Part shown: positions 27,163 through 35,606 of the stretch, in pieces
How the letters are laid out: every line of letters starts with the position of its first letter
Numbering within the stretch: position 1 is the stretch's first letter
NCBI RefSeq assembly: GCF_002286935.1
Contig: NZ_MVOH01000014.1
Coordinates: 124,001 to 188,000 of the forward strand
Length of the DNA: 64,000 nt
Reading direction: 5' to 3'
From: Bifidobacterium criceti
GTDB taxonomy: Bacteria; Actinomycetota; Actinomycetes; Actinomycetales; Bifidobacteriaceae
Notes under the pieces: model-generated
Told to the model about the DNA's origin: nothing
Seen by the model: only the letters and a program-made list of their open reading frames with translations
Database searches by the model: none
Made by a program: the position numbers and the translations under genes

Positions 27163-28512
27163 GTGAAGCAACAACGCAGTAAGGTCTCGTTCGCCACGCT
27201 TTCGTCGCTCGACGCCCCCGTCTCGTTCTGGCGCGGCATACCGTTCGGGTTGCAGCATGTGCTCGCCATGTTCGTGGCCAATCTCGCCCCCATCTTCCTC
27301 GTGGCGGCAGCAGGCCACATGAGCGCCACCGATTCCGCACGCATCATCCAATCCGGCCTGCTTGTGGCGGGCCTGGGCACATGCCTGCAGCTCTACGGCA
27401 TATGGCGCATCGGATCGCGACTGCCGATGGTCACTGGCATCTCGTTCACCTATGTGGCCGCGGCGATCGCCATCGTAGGGCAGCAAGGCTATGGGGCCGT
27501 AGTGGGTGCGGTGCTCGTCGGCGGCCTGCTCGAAGTCGCCTTGGGGCTCACGGCCCAGTATTGGGCGCGGTTCGTACCTCCAGTGGTGTCCGCCGTGGTG
27601 GTCACGTCGATTGGCTTCTCACTGCTTTCCGTGGGCGCCGAAAGCTTCGGAGGCGGCTCGGGTGCACCGGATTTCGGCAGTTGGCAGAATCTCACGCTCG
27701 GCACGGTCTCATTGGTCGCATGCCTTGCATTCCAGCTGCTCATGAAAGGTGTGGCCAAGCAGCTTTCCGTGCTGTTCGGCCTTGTGGTGGGCTACCTGCT
27801 GGCATTGTGCCTTGGCAAAGTGGATTTCAGCGGGTTCGCGCATCTGCAGGTGGTGAGCCTTCCCACATTCATGCCGTTCAAGCCGGAATTCGATTGGGGC
27901 GCCATCATCTCGATCGGCCTGCTCTACGTCGTCTCATCCGTCGAAGTGCTGGGCGACACCGCAGCACTGACCAAGGTTGGCCTCGACCGCGCCCCCACCA
28001 AGAAAGAGACAGCTGGAGCCATCGCCGGCGACGGCCTGATCTCATCGTTCTCCGGCTTGTTCGGATGCCTGCCGCTCACCTCATTCGCCCAGAACATCGG
28101 TCTGGTGGCCATGACCAAGGTCGTCAACCGCAAGGTGATCCTCTCGGGTGGCCTGCTGCTCGTGCTCGCGAGCTTCGTACCTGCCGTGTCCGAAGTCTTC
28201 AACTCCATGCCGCAGGCGGTGCTGGGCGGTTGCACGATCATGATGTTCGGCAACATCATCCTCTCGGGCTTCCAGATGATCTCCGACGCCGGCTATACGC
28301 AGCGCAACATCACGATCGCCGCGCTCTCCTTGACCATCGGCATCGGCTTCACGCAGGTCTCGGCGATCTTCGTGAACTTCCCGCCGCTGTTCCAATCGAT
28401 TTTCGCGCACAACTGCATCGCGGTGGCGTTCGTGGTGGCCGTGGTGCTCAATCTGCTGCTGCCCGGTGAGGAACGCTTCCTCGCCATGCCAAGCGAACAG
28501 CCGCAGGACTAG
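27163..28512 (+). CDS. pbuX: Xanthine permease (NCS2 family)
   Basis: A 449-aa polytopic membrane protein of the nucleobase:cation symporter-2 family, with 12 or more hydrophobic segments. It starts at GTG 27163 with GAGGAG upstream, 20 bp after xpt. Family signs include GIPFGLQHVLAMFVANLAP in helix 1, the helix 8 region around SSVEVLGDTAALTKVG, and the motif SGLFGCLPLTSFAQNIGLVAMTKVVNR. Pairing with xpt points to xanthine (perhaps also guanine or hypoxanthine) as substrate. The symbol is assigned by context; related genes are also called xanP or pbuX. Confidence 0.92.
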   Translation: MKQQRSKVSFATLSSLDAPVSFWRGIPFGLQHVLAMFVANLAPIFLVAAAGHMSATDSARIIQSGLLVAGLGTCLQLYGIWRIGSRLPMVTGISFTYVAAAIAIVGQQGYGAVVGAVLVGGLLEVALGLTAQYWARFVPPVVSAVVVTSIGFSLLSVGAESFGGGSGAPDFGSWQNLTLGTVSLVACLAFQLLMKGVAKQLSVLFGLVVGYLLALCLGKVDFSGFAHLQVVSLPTFMPFKPEFDWGAIISIGLLYVVSSVEVLGDTAALTKVGLDRAPTKKETAGAIAGDGLISSFSGLFGCLPLTSFAQNIGLVAMTKVVNRKVILSGGLLLVLASFVPAVSEVFNSMPQAVLGGCTIMMFGNIILSGFQMISDAGYTQRNITIAALSLTIGIGFTQVSAIFVNFPPLFQSIFAHNCIAVAFVVAVVLNLLLPGEERFLAMPSEQPQD

Positions 28513-28533
28513 GCGCACCTGACGCATCCCCAT

Positions 28534-28582
28534 GCGGTCGGCTGGTGGCCACACGCGTATGGCGTGGCCACCAGTCGACCGC
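28534..28582. terminator. Terminator after the xpt-pbuX operon
   Basis: A 19-bp stem with one G-T pair (left arm GCGGTCGGCTGGTGGCCAC), closed by an 11-base loop. It lies 21 bp beyond the permease stop and between convergent genes. A second small hairpin, ATTGTTC/GAACAAT, follows at 28583-28603. The remaining 180 bp to the next gene hold nothing I recognise. Confidence 0.75.
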
Positions 28583-28782
28583 ATTGTTCTTTACGTGAAC
28601 AATGCGCATGCTGATGATGAGCCAGCCGCCGGCAACACCCACACTCCCTTTGCCCAACCGAATCGCCATACAATACGGGACAGCACATACCCAACGTCAC
28701 ACCAACGCAAAGGAATCACGCGACATCAACGGCACGGACCGTCTCATCCGCGGCGCGCGCATACGCACAGGCCTGAACGACG

Positions 28783-29661
28783 TCAGTCGAAGTCGGGCTC
28801 ATACTTCGATTTCGCGTACTTCAGCACGAGCTCCTTGCCGACGATGACGATGGCAAGCATGGCCACCAACGGCACCCAGAAATAGGTCGTGCGCACGGAC
28901 GGCAGGAAATACAACGCGAGCGCGCCGATGACGCCGAACACAACCGCGAAACTCGTGAGCGATTCGGACAGGTCGCACAGCCGTTTTTCAGCGAGCTGCG
29001 TCGCGCGGCGCCCGTCGGGTTCGTTGACGCCGAGCTCGTAGATGTTGATGCGGCCCAATGCGCGGAAGTTGTAGCGGAACAGGTTCGTGCGCGCGGCGAA
29101 CATGTATCCGTAGACGTACAGCCACCAGCCGATTGCGAGCGATGTCTGCGACAGTCCCGCCGTGCAGTCGGGGCTCCATGCCGTGCCGAGCGTGAGCAGC
29201 ACGGCGTGCATGCCGACGATGATGGCGGTCGCCGCGCACGCGCACGCCGCGCACACGACCCATCCGCGCCTGCGTTCGTCTGGCGTGTAGAACTGCTCGA
29301 TCCTGCGGAACGTGCGCTGGTAGTCGTGGAGATCTTCCTTCGTGTGCCTGAGGATTGTGTAGCCGATGAGCACACCGATGATTTCGACGATGAACGATTC
29401 GGGGTGCCGTTGCGCTTCGGGCAGTTCGACGAGTTCGTGCGTCATGAGCCCGACGAGTTTGTCGAGTCCTTTGATGATCTCCTTCACGTCCGCGGTGTTG
29501 CGTTCGGGCAACAATGCGAGGAAATGCCCGATCGCGAATCCGAGGATGATGATCGCGACGGCGTTCGCGGTGCGCCATGCGCGCCGCCGGGAGAGCCCGT
29601 CGTATCCGAAGTAGTCGCCGTGTACGGCGATCCGTTGCAAGGACTCCTTATGCGATGGCAT
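28783..29661 (-). CDS. Membrane protein of unknown function, 292 aa
   Basis: Five or so membrane segments: about residues 30-50 (ANAVAIIILGFAIGHFLALL), 95-110, 140-165, 175-200, and a pair near the C-terminus (SFAVVFGVIGALALYFLP and VPLVAMLAIVIVGKELVL). A charged region between the first two includes HTKEDLHDYQRTFRRIEQFY. I recognise no family. The start at 29661 has CAGGAG 8 bases upstream and lies inside the end of the alpha-amylase gene, overlapping by 14 bp, so translation is probably coupled to it. A link to carbohydrate metabolism is only suggested by that overlap. Confidence 0.7.
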   Translation of the reverse strand: MPSHKESLQRIAVHGDYFGYDGLSRRRAWRTANAVAIIILGFAIGHFLALLPERNTADVKEIIKGLDKLVGLMTHELVELPEAQRHPESFIVEIIGVLIGYTILRHTKEDLHDYQRTFRRIEQFYTPDERRRGWVVCAACACAATAIIVGMHAVLLTLGTAWSPDCTAGLSQTSLAIGWWLYVYGYMFAARTNLFRYNFRALGRINIYELGVNEPDGRRATQLAEKRLCDLSESLTSFAVVFGVIGALALYFLPSVRTTYFWVPLVAMLAIVIVGKELVLKYAKSKYEPDFD

Positions 29662-31120
29662 CGCGCATCTCCTGTTCATCGGCGGCGTCGATGTAGATGC
29701 TGCAGGTTCCTGCAGGGCATGTCAGCGTCCCGTGTCCTTCCTTGCCCATCTCCGCCGGGGCACCCGCATGGCAGATGTCGACGAGTGTCCGTGAGACAAG
29801 CGCCTCGCTGGTGACCTCACGTTCGATCGGCGTGTCGGATGTGTTGAGCACGACACAGACGGGGTGCTCACCCGCAACGCACCAGCACAGCGAATGGGCG
29901 CTGTCGCCGGGCTGTTCCTCGACACGGTCGCCCAAAAGATGCGCGCGGATCCATACCATCGCGTTGAGCATCGGCATCGGCCGGATGCGGTCGTGCGGCA
30001 CACCGTACAGGTCGCCGAAGAACACGCATGGGTATTGCGCGTCGCGGAGCAGCACGTATGCGTAGGCGAGCGGTTTGAACCAAGGCTGCATCCATGATTC
30101 GAGCGCCTGCCCCGGCTGGGTGTCGTGATTGTCAACGAACACGCACGCAGAGTCCGGCTCCCGCTCGAGCAATGTCGCCCCGCTCAATCCGCGCAGATCG
30201 AAGTCGTCGGGGTTGTTCGAGGCCTGTTCGAAGCGGAAGTGGAGCGCGACGTCGAACAGTGTCATGCAATGCCCGCAATCGTCGAGGTATCCGGTCAGTT
30301 CGTCGACGTCACCGGACCAGTACTCCCCCACGGCGAAATCGGGATGGTTGCCGTAATGGCGCATCGTCTTGAGCCATGGTGCGAAGAACTTCGCGTCGAT
30401 GCTTTTGACGGCGTCGAGCCTAAAGCCGTCGACGCCCGTCGTCTCGGTGTACCATACGCCCCATTCGGTCAGTTCCTTGACGACCTCGGGTTCGTTGACA
30501 TCGACGTCGTCGCCCATGATGTAGTCGAAATTGCCGCGTTCGTGGCTCACGTTGTCGCTCCACTGCTTGCCTGCGAAACGCATGATGCCGGTGCTGCCGT
30601 CGTTCGCCGTGTAATCGGTCCCGGTGAAGTCACGCCAGTTCCAACGGAACGTCGAATACGCGCCGTCCCGTTCGGGGAAATCGTAGACGGTGTCGAGTGT
30701 GCGTTCAATCGCCGTGCTGTCGTTGACGGTACGGTCGTCGACGTCGACGACGTGCGCGGTGACGCGTTCCTCACCGTCAGCGCCCATCCTGTGGTTGAAC
30801 ACGATGTCGGCGAGGACGTGCAGGCCGTGCGCGCGCAATGTGCGGATCGCGCCCAGATAGTCGCCGCGTGACCCGTATTTCGTCGGCACCGAGCCTTTCG
30901 CGTCGAATTCGCCAAGATCGTACATGTCGTAGACGCCGTAGCCGACGTCCGCGTCACCCGCCTGTCCTTTGTATGCCGGAGGCAGCCATGCCATCGTGAA
31001 CCCGGCGGCGGCGAGGTCCTGCGCCTGCGCCGCGATCCAATTCCACAACCCGTGGTCGTCGGGCAGATACCATTCGAAGCATTGCAGCATCGTCTCGTGA
31101 TTCGCTGTGCCAGCCGTCAT
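29648..31120 (-). CDS. Cytoplasmic alpha-amylase (GH13_5-like)
   Basis: A 490-aa protein with no signal peptide. The start at 31120 has AAGGAA upstream. GH13 motifs: region I DIVFNHRMGADG, region II GFRLDAVKSID (nucleophile Asp), region III FAVGEYWSGD (acid/base Glu), region IV FVDNHDTQPGQ. The N-terminal MLQCFEWYLPDDHGLWNWI and the B-domain (DFTGTDYTANDGSTGI, NFDYIMGDDVDVNEP) are typical of the GH13_5 cytoplasmic bacterial amylases. It would hydrolyse alpha-1,4 bonds in internal maltodextrin or glycogen. A membrane protein gene overlaps its 3' end; a glutamine amidotransferase-like gene lies 50 bp upstream. Confidence 0.93.
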   Translation of the reverse strand: MTAGTANHETMLQCFEWYLPDDHGLWNWIAAQAQDLAAAGFTMAWLPPAYKGQAGDADVGYGVYDMYDLGEFDAKGSVPTKYGSRGDYLGAIRTLRAHGLHVLADIVFNHRMGADGEERVTAHVVDVDDRTVNDSTAIERTLDTVYDFPERDGAYSTFRWNWRDFTGTDYTANDGSTGIMRFAGKQWSDNVSHERGNFDYIMGDDVDVNEPEVVKELTEWGVWYTETTGVDGFRLDAVKSIDAKFFAPWLKTMRHYGNHPDFAVGEYWSGDVDELTGYLDDCGHCMTLFDVALHFRFEQASNNPDDFDLRGLSGATLLEREPDSACVFVDNHDTQPGQALESWMQPWFKPLAYAYVLLRDAQYPCVFFGDLYGVPHDRIRPMPMLNAMVWIRAHLLGDRVEEQPGDSAHSLCWCVAGEHPVCVVLNTSDTPIEREVTSEALVSRTLVDICHAGAPAEMGKEGHGTLTCPAGTCSIYIDAADEQEMRDAIA

Positions 31121-31170
31121 ATCCGCGTGTTCCTTCGTCAGTATCCGTGTGTGCCTTATCGGTTTCCATG

Positions 31171-31920
31171 CTAGCCGCGGCACACTTCGCTACGCCCGTA
31201 GCGTGGCTCTGCGCTTTGTCTCGCGCAGGCGGCGACGAACGAGCGGAACAGTCGCCGGCTCGGCCCATCCACTGTGTAGAGGAATTCGGGATGCCATTGC
31301 ACAGCACGGAAATACGTGCTCACCGGCCTGTCGATCGCCTCAACGAGGCCGTCCTCGCTCACCGCCATCGCAGTAAGACCATCCCCCAACTCGCGTATCG
31401 CCTGATGATGGTAGCTGTTGACCGCGAGGGCGTCGACACCGAGTTCAGCGAACAGTGGCGTCCCTGTTTCTATGCGCACGCCGTGCACGGGACGGTCGTA
31501 TGGAGGTCGCTGATGATGGTCGACACCGGAATCGAATTCGCTCGGCAGATCCTGGTACAACGTGCCACCACACGCCACGTTCATGATCTGCAGACCACGG
31601 CATATGCCGAACACCGGTTTGTCGTGCGCGAGCGCGAGGCGCAGCAACGCAAGTTCCATCGTGTCACGCTCGGCGTTTGGCACGACGTTGTCGAACCTCG
31701 GCTCCTCCCCATACTGCCGTGGATCGACGTCATGACCGCCTGTCATAAGCAAGCCATCGCACATCGCGAAGATCTGCTGTATCTCGTCATCATCCGTCGT
31801 CAATGCCGGCATGAACGGCACGGCACCGGCTTCGCGCAGCGCATCCATATACCCGGGCAGCATCCACAGGCTTTCACGTTCGTCGTCGACGAGCGGCATC
31901 ACGGCGATCGTAGGTCTCAT
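31171..31920 (-). CDS. Class I glutamine amidotransferase-like hydrolase (PuuD family)
   Basis: A 249-aa protein. The start at 31920 is chosen because AGAGAGG lies 6 bases before it. The catalytic triad is visible: nucleophile Cys in GICRGLQIMNVACGG, His and Glu in VQWHPEF. GLLMTGGHDVDPRQYGEEP and NSYHHQAI are typical of gamma-glutamyl-gamma-aminobutyrate hydrolase-like (peptidase C26) proteins. The family cuts gamma-glutamyl amides; no other putrescine genes are present, so the true substrate is open. It is divergent from the deaminase gene at 32115 and could share a transcript with the downstream amylase. Confidence 0.85.
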   Translation of the reverse strand: MRPTIAVMPLVDDERESLWMLPGYMDALREAGAVPFMPALTTDDDEIQQIFAMCDGLLMTGGHDVDPRQYGEEPRFDNVVPNAERDTMELALLRLALAHDKPVFGICRGLQIMNVACGGTLYQDLPSEFDSGVDHHQRPPYDRPVHGVRIETGTPLFAELGVDALAVNSYHHQAIRELGDGLTAMAVSEDGLVEAIDRPVSTYFRAVQWHPEFLYTVDGPSRRLFRSFVAACARQSAEPRYGRSEVCRG

Positions 31921-32114
31921 GGGCATCCTCTCTGCTTCGTTCGGCGTGGATGGATGCTTCAGCCTACCCACATTCGGCATTCGTCTCCATGACGTGCCGA
32001 TTACGTCCCTGTTTCGGATGGTGCACCTCGGCCGCCGTGGCGCGACGGACGCGTATCGAAGGTAGAATTTTATGGGAATCCGTATCCAATGCCGTCAGGG
32101 AACGAGGAATCATC

Positions 32115-33137
32115 GTGGATGAGACAATGCGACAGGCGCTCGCGACAATGCCGAAATGCGAACTGCATCTGCACATCGAGGGGACACTCGAACCGGATCT
32201 GGCATTTGCGTTGGCGAAACGCAACGGTGTCGCATTGCCGTGGACGAGCCTCGACGAGATGAAGGCGCAATACGAGTTCGAAGACCTGCAGTCGTTCCTC
32301 GACCTCTACTATGCGTTGATGAGGACACTCAAGACGAAGGATGATTTCAAGGACCTCATGGTCGCCTATCTCACACGAGCGAACGCGGATGGAGTCAAGC
32401 ACGCGGAGATCTTCTTCGACCCGCAGGTGCATGTGTGCACGAATGGGTTGGATTTCGACATGATGCTCGACGGCCTCCTTGAGGGAATGATGATCGGCCG
32501 CGAGCGCTTCGGCATCACCGGTGGCCTGATTCTGAGCATTGTGCGCGACATGGATATCGATTCGGCGAACATGATCCTCGATCTGGCGCAGCCGCGGAAA
32601 GACGAGATCCTCGGCATCGGCTTGGATTCGGCGGAAGTGGGCTATCCGCCGGACCGTTTCGTCGACCAGTTCGCACGGGCGCGATCGTTTGGTTGGCATT
32701 GCGTGGCGCACGCCGGCGAAGAGGGGCCGGCGGCGTATATCCGTGATGCGCTCGATCTGCTGCACGCCGAGCGCATCGACCACGGCATCCACATCCAGGA
32801 CGACCATGAGTTGCTCGAGCGCGTCGTGCGCGATGGCGTTCCACTCACCTGCTGCCCGTTGTCGAACCTCAGGCTGCAGGTCGTGCACGATATGCGCAAG
32901 CATCCAATTCCTGAGTTCCTGCACGAAGGACTCATGTGCACGGTCAATTCGGACGATCCCGCGTATTTCGGCGGCTATGTCGCCGCGAACTATGCCGCGC
33001 TCGCCGACATCGGCATGCCGATGGAGGAATTGGCGGCGCTTGCCGGCAACTCGATCGACGCGTCGTTCGCTTCGGATGGGCGCAAGGCGCAGCTCCATGC
33101 GGAGCTCGCCGTATGGCAAATGGAGCGTGGACTCTGA
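32115..33137 (+). CDS. Adenosine/adenine deaminase family protein, adenine-deaminase-like
   Basis: A 340-aa metal-dependent amidohydrolase. The GTG start at 32115 has GAGGAA 5 bases upstream. Zinc ligands: HLHIEG near residue 20, VAHAGEEGP, the HGIHI segment and SDDPAYF near residue 290. HIEGTLEP (rather than the HVHLDG of classical adenosine deaminase) and VNSDDPAYFGGYV are marks of the adenine deaminase (Aah1-like) branch, so deamination of adenine to hypoxanthine is my preferred reaction. The product could be salvaged with the xpt system 5 kb away. Most databases would label it 'adenosine deaminase'. The next gene is convergent and directly abuts it. Confidence 0.88.
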   Translation: MDETMRQALATMPKCELHLHIEGTLEPDLAFALAKRNGVALPWTSLDEMKAQYEFEDLQSFLDLYYALMRTLKTKDDFKDLMVAYLTRANADGVKHAEIFFDPQVHVCTNGLDFDMMLDGLLEGMMIGRERFGITGGLILSIVRDMDIDSANMILDLAQPRKDEILGIGLDSAEVGYPPDRFVDQFARARSFGWHCVAHAGEEGPAAYIRDALDLLHAERIDHGIHIQDDHELLERVVRDGVPLTCCPLSNLRLQVVHDMRKHPIPEFLHEGLMCTVNSDDPAYFGGYVAANYAALADIGMPMEELAALAGNSIDASFASDGRKAQLHAELAVWQMERGL

Positions 33138-33902
33138 TCATTCCTCTGCAGCGGCATCAATGAACAATCTCATGTGATGCATCGATGCGTCAGTGATGAT
33201 TCCGCGCAGTGCATCACCATATTGCCTGCTGAGATTCAGCACCAAACCCTGTTGTGTCCCGCTCCAGGCATCGTAAGGCAATTTGATGCCATCACCGGTG
33301 ATGAAATCACAGTAATAATACCGGTGTTCATCGAATCCCGCATGCACGGTCACCACGCCGCCCATGTAGATGTCCCTATCATCATATTCCACTGGTTGTG
33401 GAGGATGGCCATCATTGCACAGTTCTTCCGCTCGGCCGTATACCGACAATGGGAACAGTTCGATCTCCCCGACCACCGCGATTTTCCTGTCGTGATTGGT
33501 CAGGAAAGGAATGCCTTTGCGTAGATAATCCTCGTAATCTCCACATGTGGGCATGTCAGTGGCCTCCTCGAGACGTTGCTTGTATTCTTGGTCAAACCAA
33601 TGCATATACAGTCCGCTCAGCACCATCATGCATACCGGGTATCGTTCATTGCCCACAATCACTGCATCGACGCCACAATACGGGCACAATGCAGTGTCGT
33701 CCTCCCCGTCGTCTTCCTGCAGCCATTGAGATACTTCATTCCCCGCGAATATGCCACCGCAGTGAAAGCAACCGCAGCGTGCAGAGCCCTCCACTATGGT
33801 TCGGTTATACGCGGTCTGGCCGTTGAGTTCGTTTTCATCATCGAATCCCATGGGAGGAATGCGCAATGACGTATCATCAGGAAGAATATTGGGATTTGTC
33901 AT
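33138..33902 (-). CDS. Zinc-ribbon cytoplasmic protein, unknown function
   Basis: A 254-aa soluble acidic protein. It carries two Cys pairs, CGCFHCGGIF near residue 43 and CPYCGVDAVI near residue 73, which should bind one zinc. Proteins with this 'ALCPYCGVDAVI' block occur as uncharacterised cytoplasmic proteins and, in my recollection, among genes of polymorphic toxin immunity loci; that link is weak evidence here. It lies 3 bp after the 168-aa gene at 33906 on the same strand, so the two form an operon. The base composition is lower in GC than the neighbours, suggesting acquired DNA. Confidence 0.7.
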   Translation of the reverse strand: MTNPNILPDDTSLRIPPMGFDDENELNGQTAYNRTIVEGSARCGCFHCGGIFAGNEVSQWLQEDDGEDDTALCPYCGVDAVIVGNERYPVCMMVLSGLYMHWFDQEYKQRLEEATDMPTCGDYEDYLRKGIPFLTNHDRKIAVVGEIELFPLSVYGRAEELCNDGHPPQPVEYDDRDIYMGGVVTVHAGFDEHRYYYCDFITGDGIKLPYDAWSGTQQGLVLNLSRQYGDALRGIITDASMHHMRLFIDAAAEE

Positions 33903-33905
33903 GAT

Positions 33906-34412
33906 TCAGCACCATAGTATGGGATTGCGGGTTTCCAAGGATGCGAGCAGTAGCCGCTGCAAGGAGCAAGCCATGCCACGTGCACATTCATCGCGTGTGA
34001 TCCGAATGAACTGTTCGACCTCGACCAATGTTGCCTCGGTTTTCTCTACGGGATACTGGCCACCATTCGCTGTAGGGAGCATATGACCAAGTAGCGGAAG
34101 GACTTCCTTGCCACCAGCTTCTTCAACCGCATCCTGAAACACCCCATACATGCCCCACGTGCCAATCCATTCGGAGCAATACTCACCATTCTCATGTTCG
34201 CAACAATCCTCCAACCACAGGGTGAACTCCTCATCCAGCTTTCCGTACCGTGCGTGATAACGACGCCAATCGTATCGTATCGAAGCAGTGTCAAGCGTGC
34301 GGGACGCCAGATATCCGTCCTCATCGATGTACAAGTCGGTCACCGGCACTGGCCCCGGCTTCAATCTGCCATCCTCAAAGCATCGACATCGCACCCTTGC
34401 ATCCAAACCCAT
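33906..34412 (-). CDS. Hypothetical protein, 168 aa
   Basis: The start at 34412 follows GGGAGGCA at 4 bases, better than an ATG 66 bases upstream. The protein begins MGLDARVRCRCFEDGRLKPG and is rich in Trp, Tyr and Cys; WLEDCCEHENGEYCSEWIG holds three Cys and two His/Glu that could bind a metal. No signal peptide or membrane segment. I do not recognise it with certainty; similar short 'MGLD...C.CFE' proteins are scattered, unnamed and often next to other small unknowns. It is the first gene of a two-gene operon with the zinc-ribbon protein. Confidence 0.65.
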   Translation of the reverse strand: MGLDARVRCRCFEDGRLKPGPVPVTDLYIDEDGYLASRTLDTASIRYDWRRYHARYGKLDEEFTLWLEDCCEHENGEYCSEWIGTWGMYGVFQDAVEEAGGKEVLPLLGHMLPTANGGQYPVEKTEATLVEVEQFIRITRDECARGMACSLQRLLLASLETRNPILWC

Positions 34413-34935
34413 CGTTGCCTCCCGCCTCGTCAGCCGTCTGCTTCGGACGCCCAACTGTTCTCCGGGGCATCGAAGCATCTCTGCTTGCCCTCATTGCATA
34501 TCGCTTCATGGGTAATGTCACCCTATATTATCGAATAGCGATCTATATCGGCATGCATTGCTTTATATTCCGGAATCCCGCGTGTGGTCATCGCAAAGGT
34601 GCGGAAGTTCCATGACCGCCCATCACCGACACCCGCTGAAGCATAAAACGGCACGCAGCATATCATTCGCCGGTCTCATATGGTTCGACACGCGCCGGCG
34701 ACGCGCGCCTGAGTGCATCGACCATCCTTGGACTCAAAACAACGATTCCCTCAGGAGCATCATGAATTCATGAAAGACAACAACATACTCTCGACCGAGT
34801 TGTATGTCATTTCATTTCGATATATCACCATATATCACCTTGTATTCGGTTATATCACCGTATATTCGCATATATCAACGTATATTCGTGGATGTCTGCA
34901 CACACCACATATCTCCATCGCTGTACCATGACATC
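34413..34935. other. AT-rich intergenic region with phased repeats
   Basis: 523 bp between the divergent genes at 34412 and 34936. It is clearly richer in A+T than the rest of the window. It holds the 10-bp phased array at 34821-34890 and isolated look-alike sequence (CTATATTATCGAATAGCG) near 34522-34545. Short open frames exist here but lack ribosome binding sites or simply read through the repeat; I call none of them genes. Confidence 0.6.
34821..34890. repeat. Seven 10-bp phased units, TATAT(C/T)(A/C)(C/G)C-type
   Basis: Seven consecutive decamers in exact register: TATATCACCA, TATATCACCT, TGTATTCGGT, TATATCACCG, TATATTCGCA, TATATCAACG, TATATTCGTG. The period equals about one turn of the DNA helix, so every TATAT step faces the same side. 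The array ends 46 bp before the start of the kinase gene at 34936. It could be an intrinsically curved upstream element or a ladder of protein binding sites. Confidence 0.8.
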
Positions 34936-35592
34936 ATGAGCGCACATGAGATACACACGCGTCTGATCATCGTCGAAGGACTGCCAGGCAGCGGCAAGAG
35001 CACGACGGCCGCGATGGTCGCCGCCGAATTGGAAGCGCGGGGAAGGAACATCGTCTGCGTCGACGAAGGAACCGCGGACCACCCCGCCGACGTCGGCGAC
35101 TACGACTTCCCTGATTTCGCGAGTGAACGCGCCACGATACTCGATACGTGGCGCGCGTTCGCGGCCCAAGCCGAACCTGATACGACCTATGTATTCAATT
35201 GCGTCCTGTTGCAGAACCCGATGTGCGAGACGATGATGCGGTTCGGCATGAACGAGGATGAGTCACGACGGTATATCGGTGAAATCGCGACAATCATCGC
35301 GCCGCTGCATCCCGTCATCATCTACATCGACGCACCGGATGCGAAAACGGCGGTTGACGGTGTCCGCGACGAACGCGGTGATGGTTGGCTCAACGCCGTC
35401 ATTGACTACCACACGTCACAAGGGTATGGCAAAGCGCATGGTTTGCGCGGATACGAAGGATACATCGCGTGCCTTGAGGAGCGTAAGGAGCGGGAACTGC
35501 GTATCCTACGCTCACTTCCGGCTGACAGTCGCATCATCGCACCATTGCGTAGCGCACAGCAAATAGCGGCGTTGATGGATACGATAGGTTGA
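34936..35592 (+). CDS. P-loop NTPase/kinase-like protein
   Basis: A 218-aa protein with Walker A GLPGSGKSTTAAMVA at residues 15-29 and a hydrophobic strand ending in acidic residues, HPVIIYIDAPDA, near residue 125. The fold looks like a nucleoside monophosphate kinase or small-molecule phosphotransferase; the substrate cannot be told. The ATG at 34936 has no clear Shine-Dalgarno sequence, so the mRNA may be leaderless or the start may lie elsewhere; an upstream in-frame extension would translate the repeat array and is not believed. The next gene is convergent, 14 bp away. Confidence 0.7.
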   Translation: MSAHEIHTRLIIVEGLPGSGKSTTAAMVAAELEARGRNIVCVDEGTADHPADVGDYDFPDFASERATILDTWRAFAAQAEPDTTYVFNCVLLQNPMCETMMRFGMNEDESRRYIGEIATIIAPLHPVIIYIDAPDAKTAVDGVRDERGDGWLNAVIDYHTSQGYGKAHGLRGYEGYIACLEERKERELRILRSLPADSRIIAPLRSAQQIAALMDTIG

Positions 35593-35606
35593 CACGGCCG
35601 CATCTC

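Noticed and set aside
34804..34935. N-terminal extension of the P-loop kinase through the phased repeats
   Set aside because: The extra residues simply translate the decamers, there is no ribosome binding site, and Walker A already lies at a normal distance from the 34936 start.
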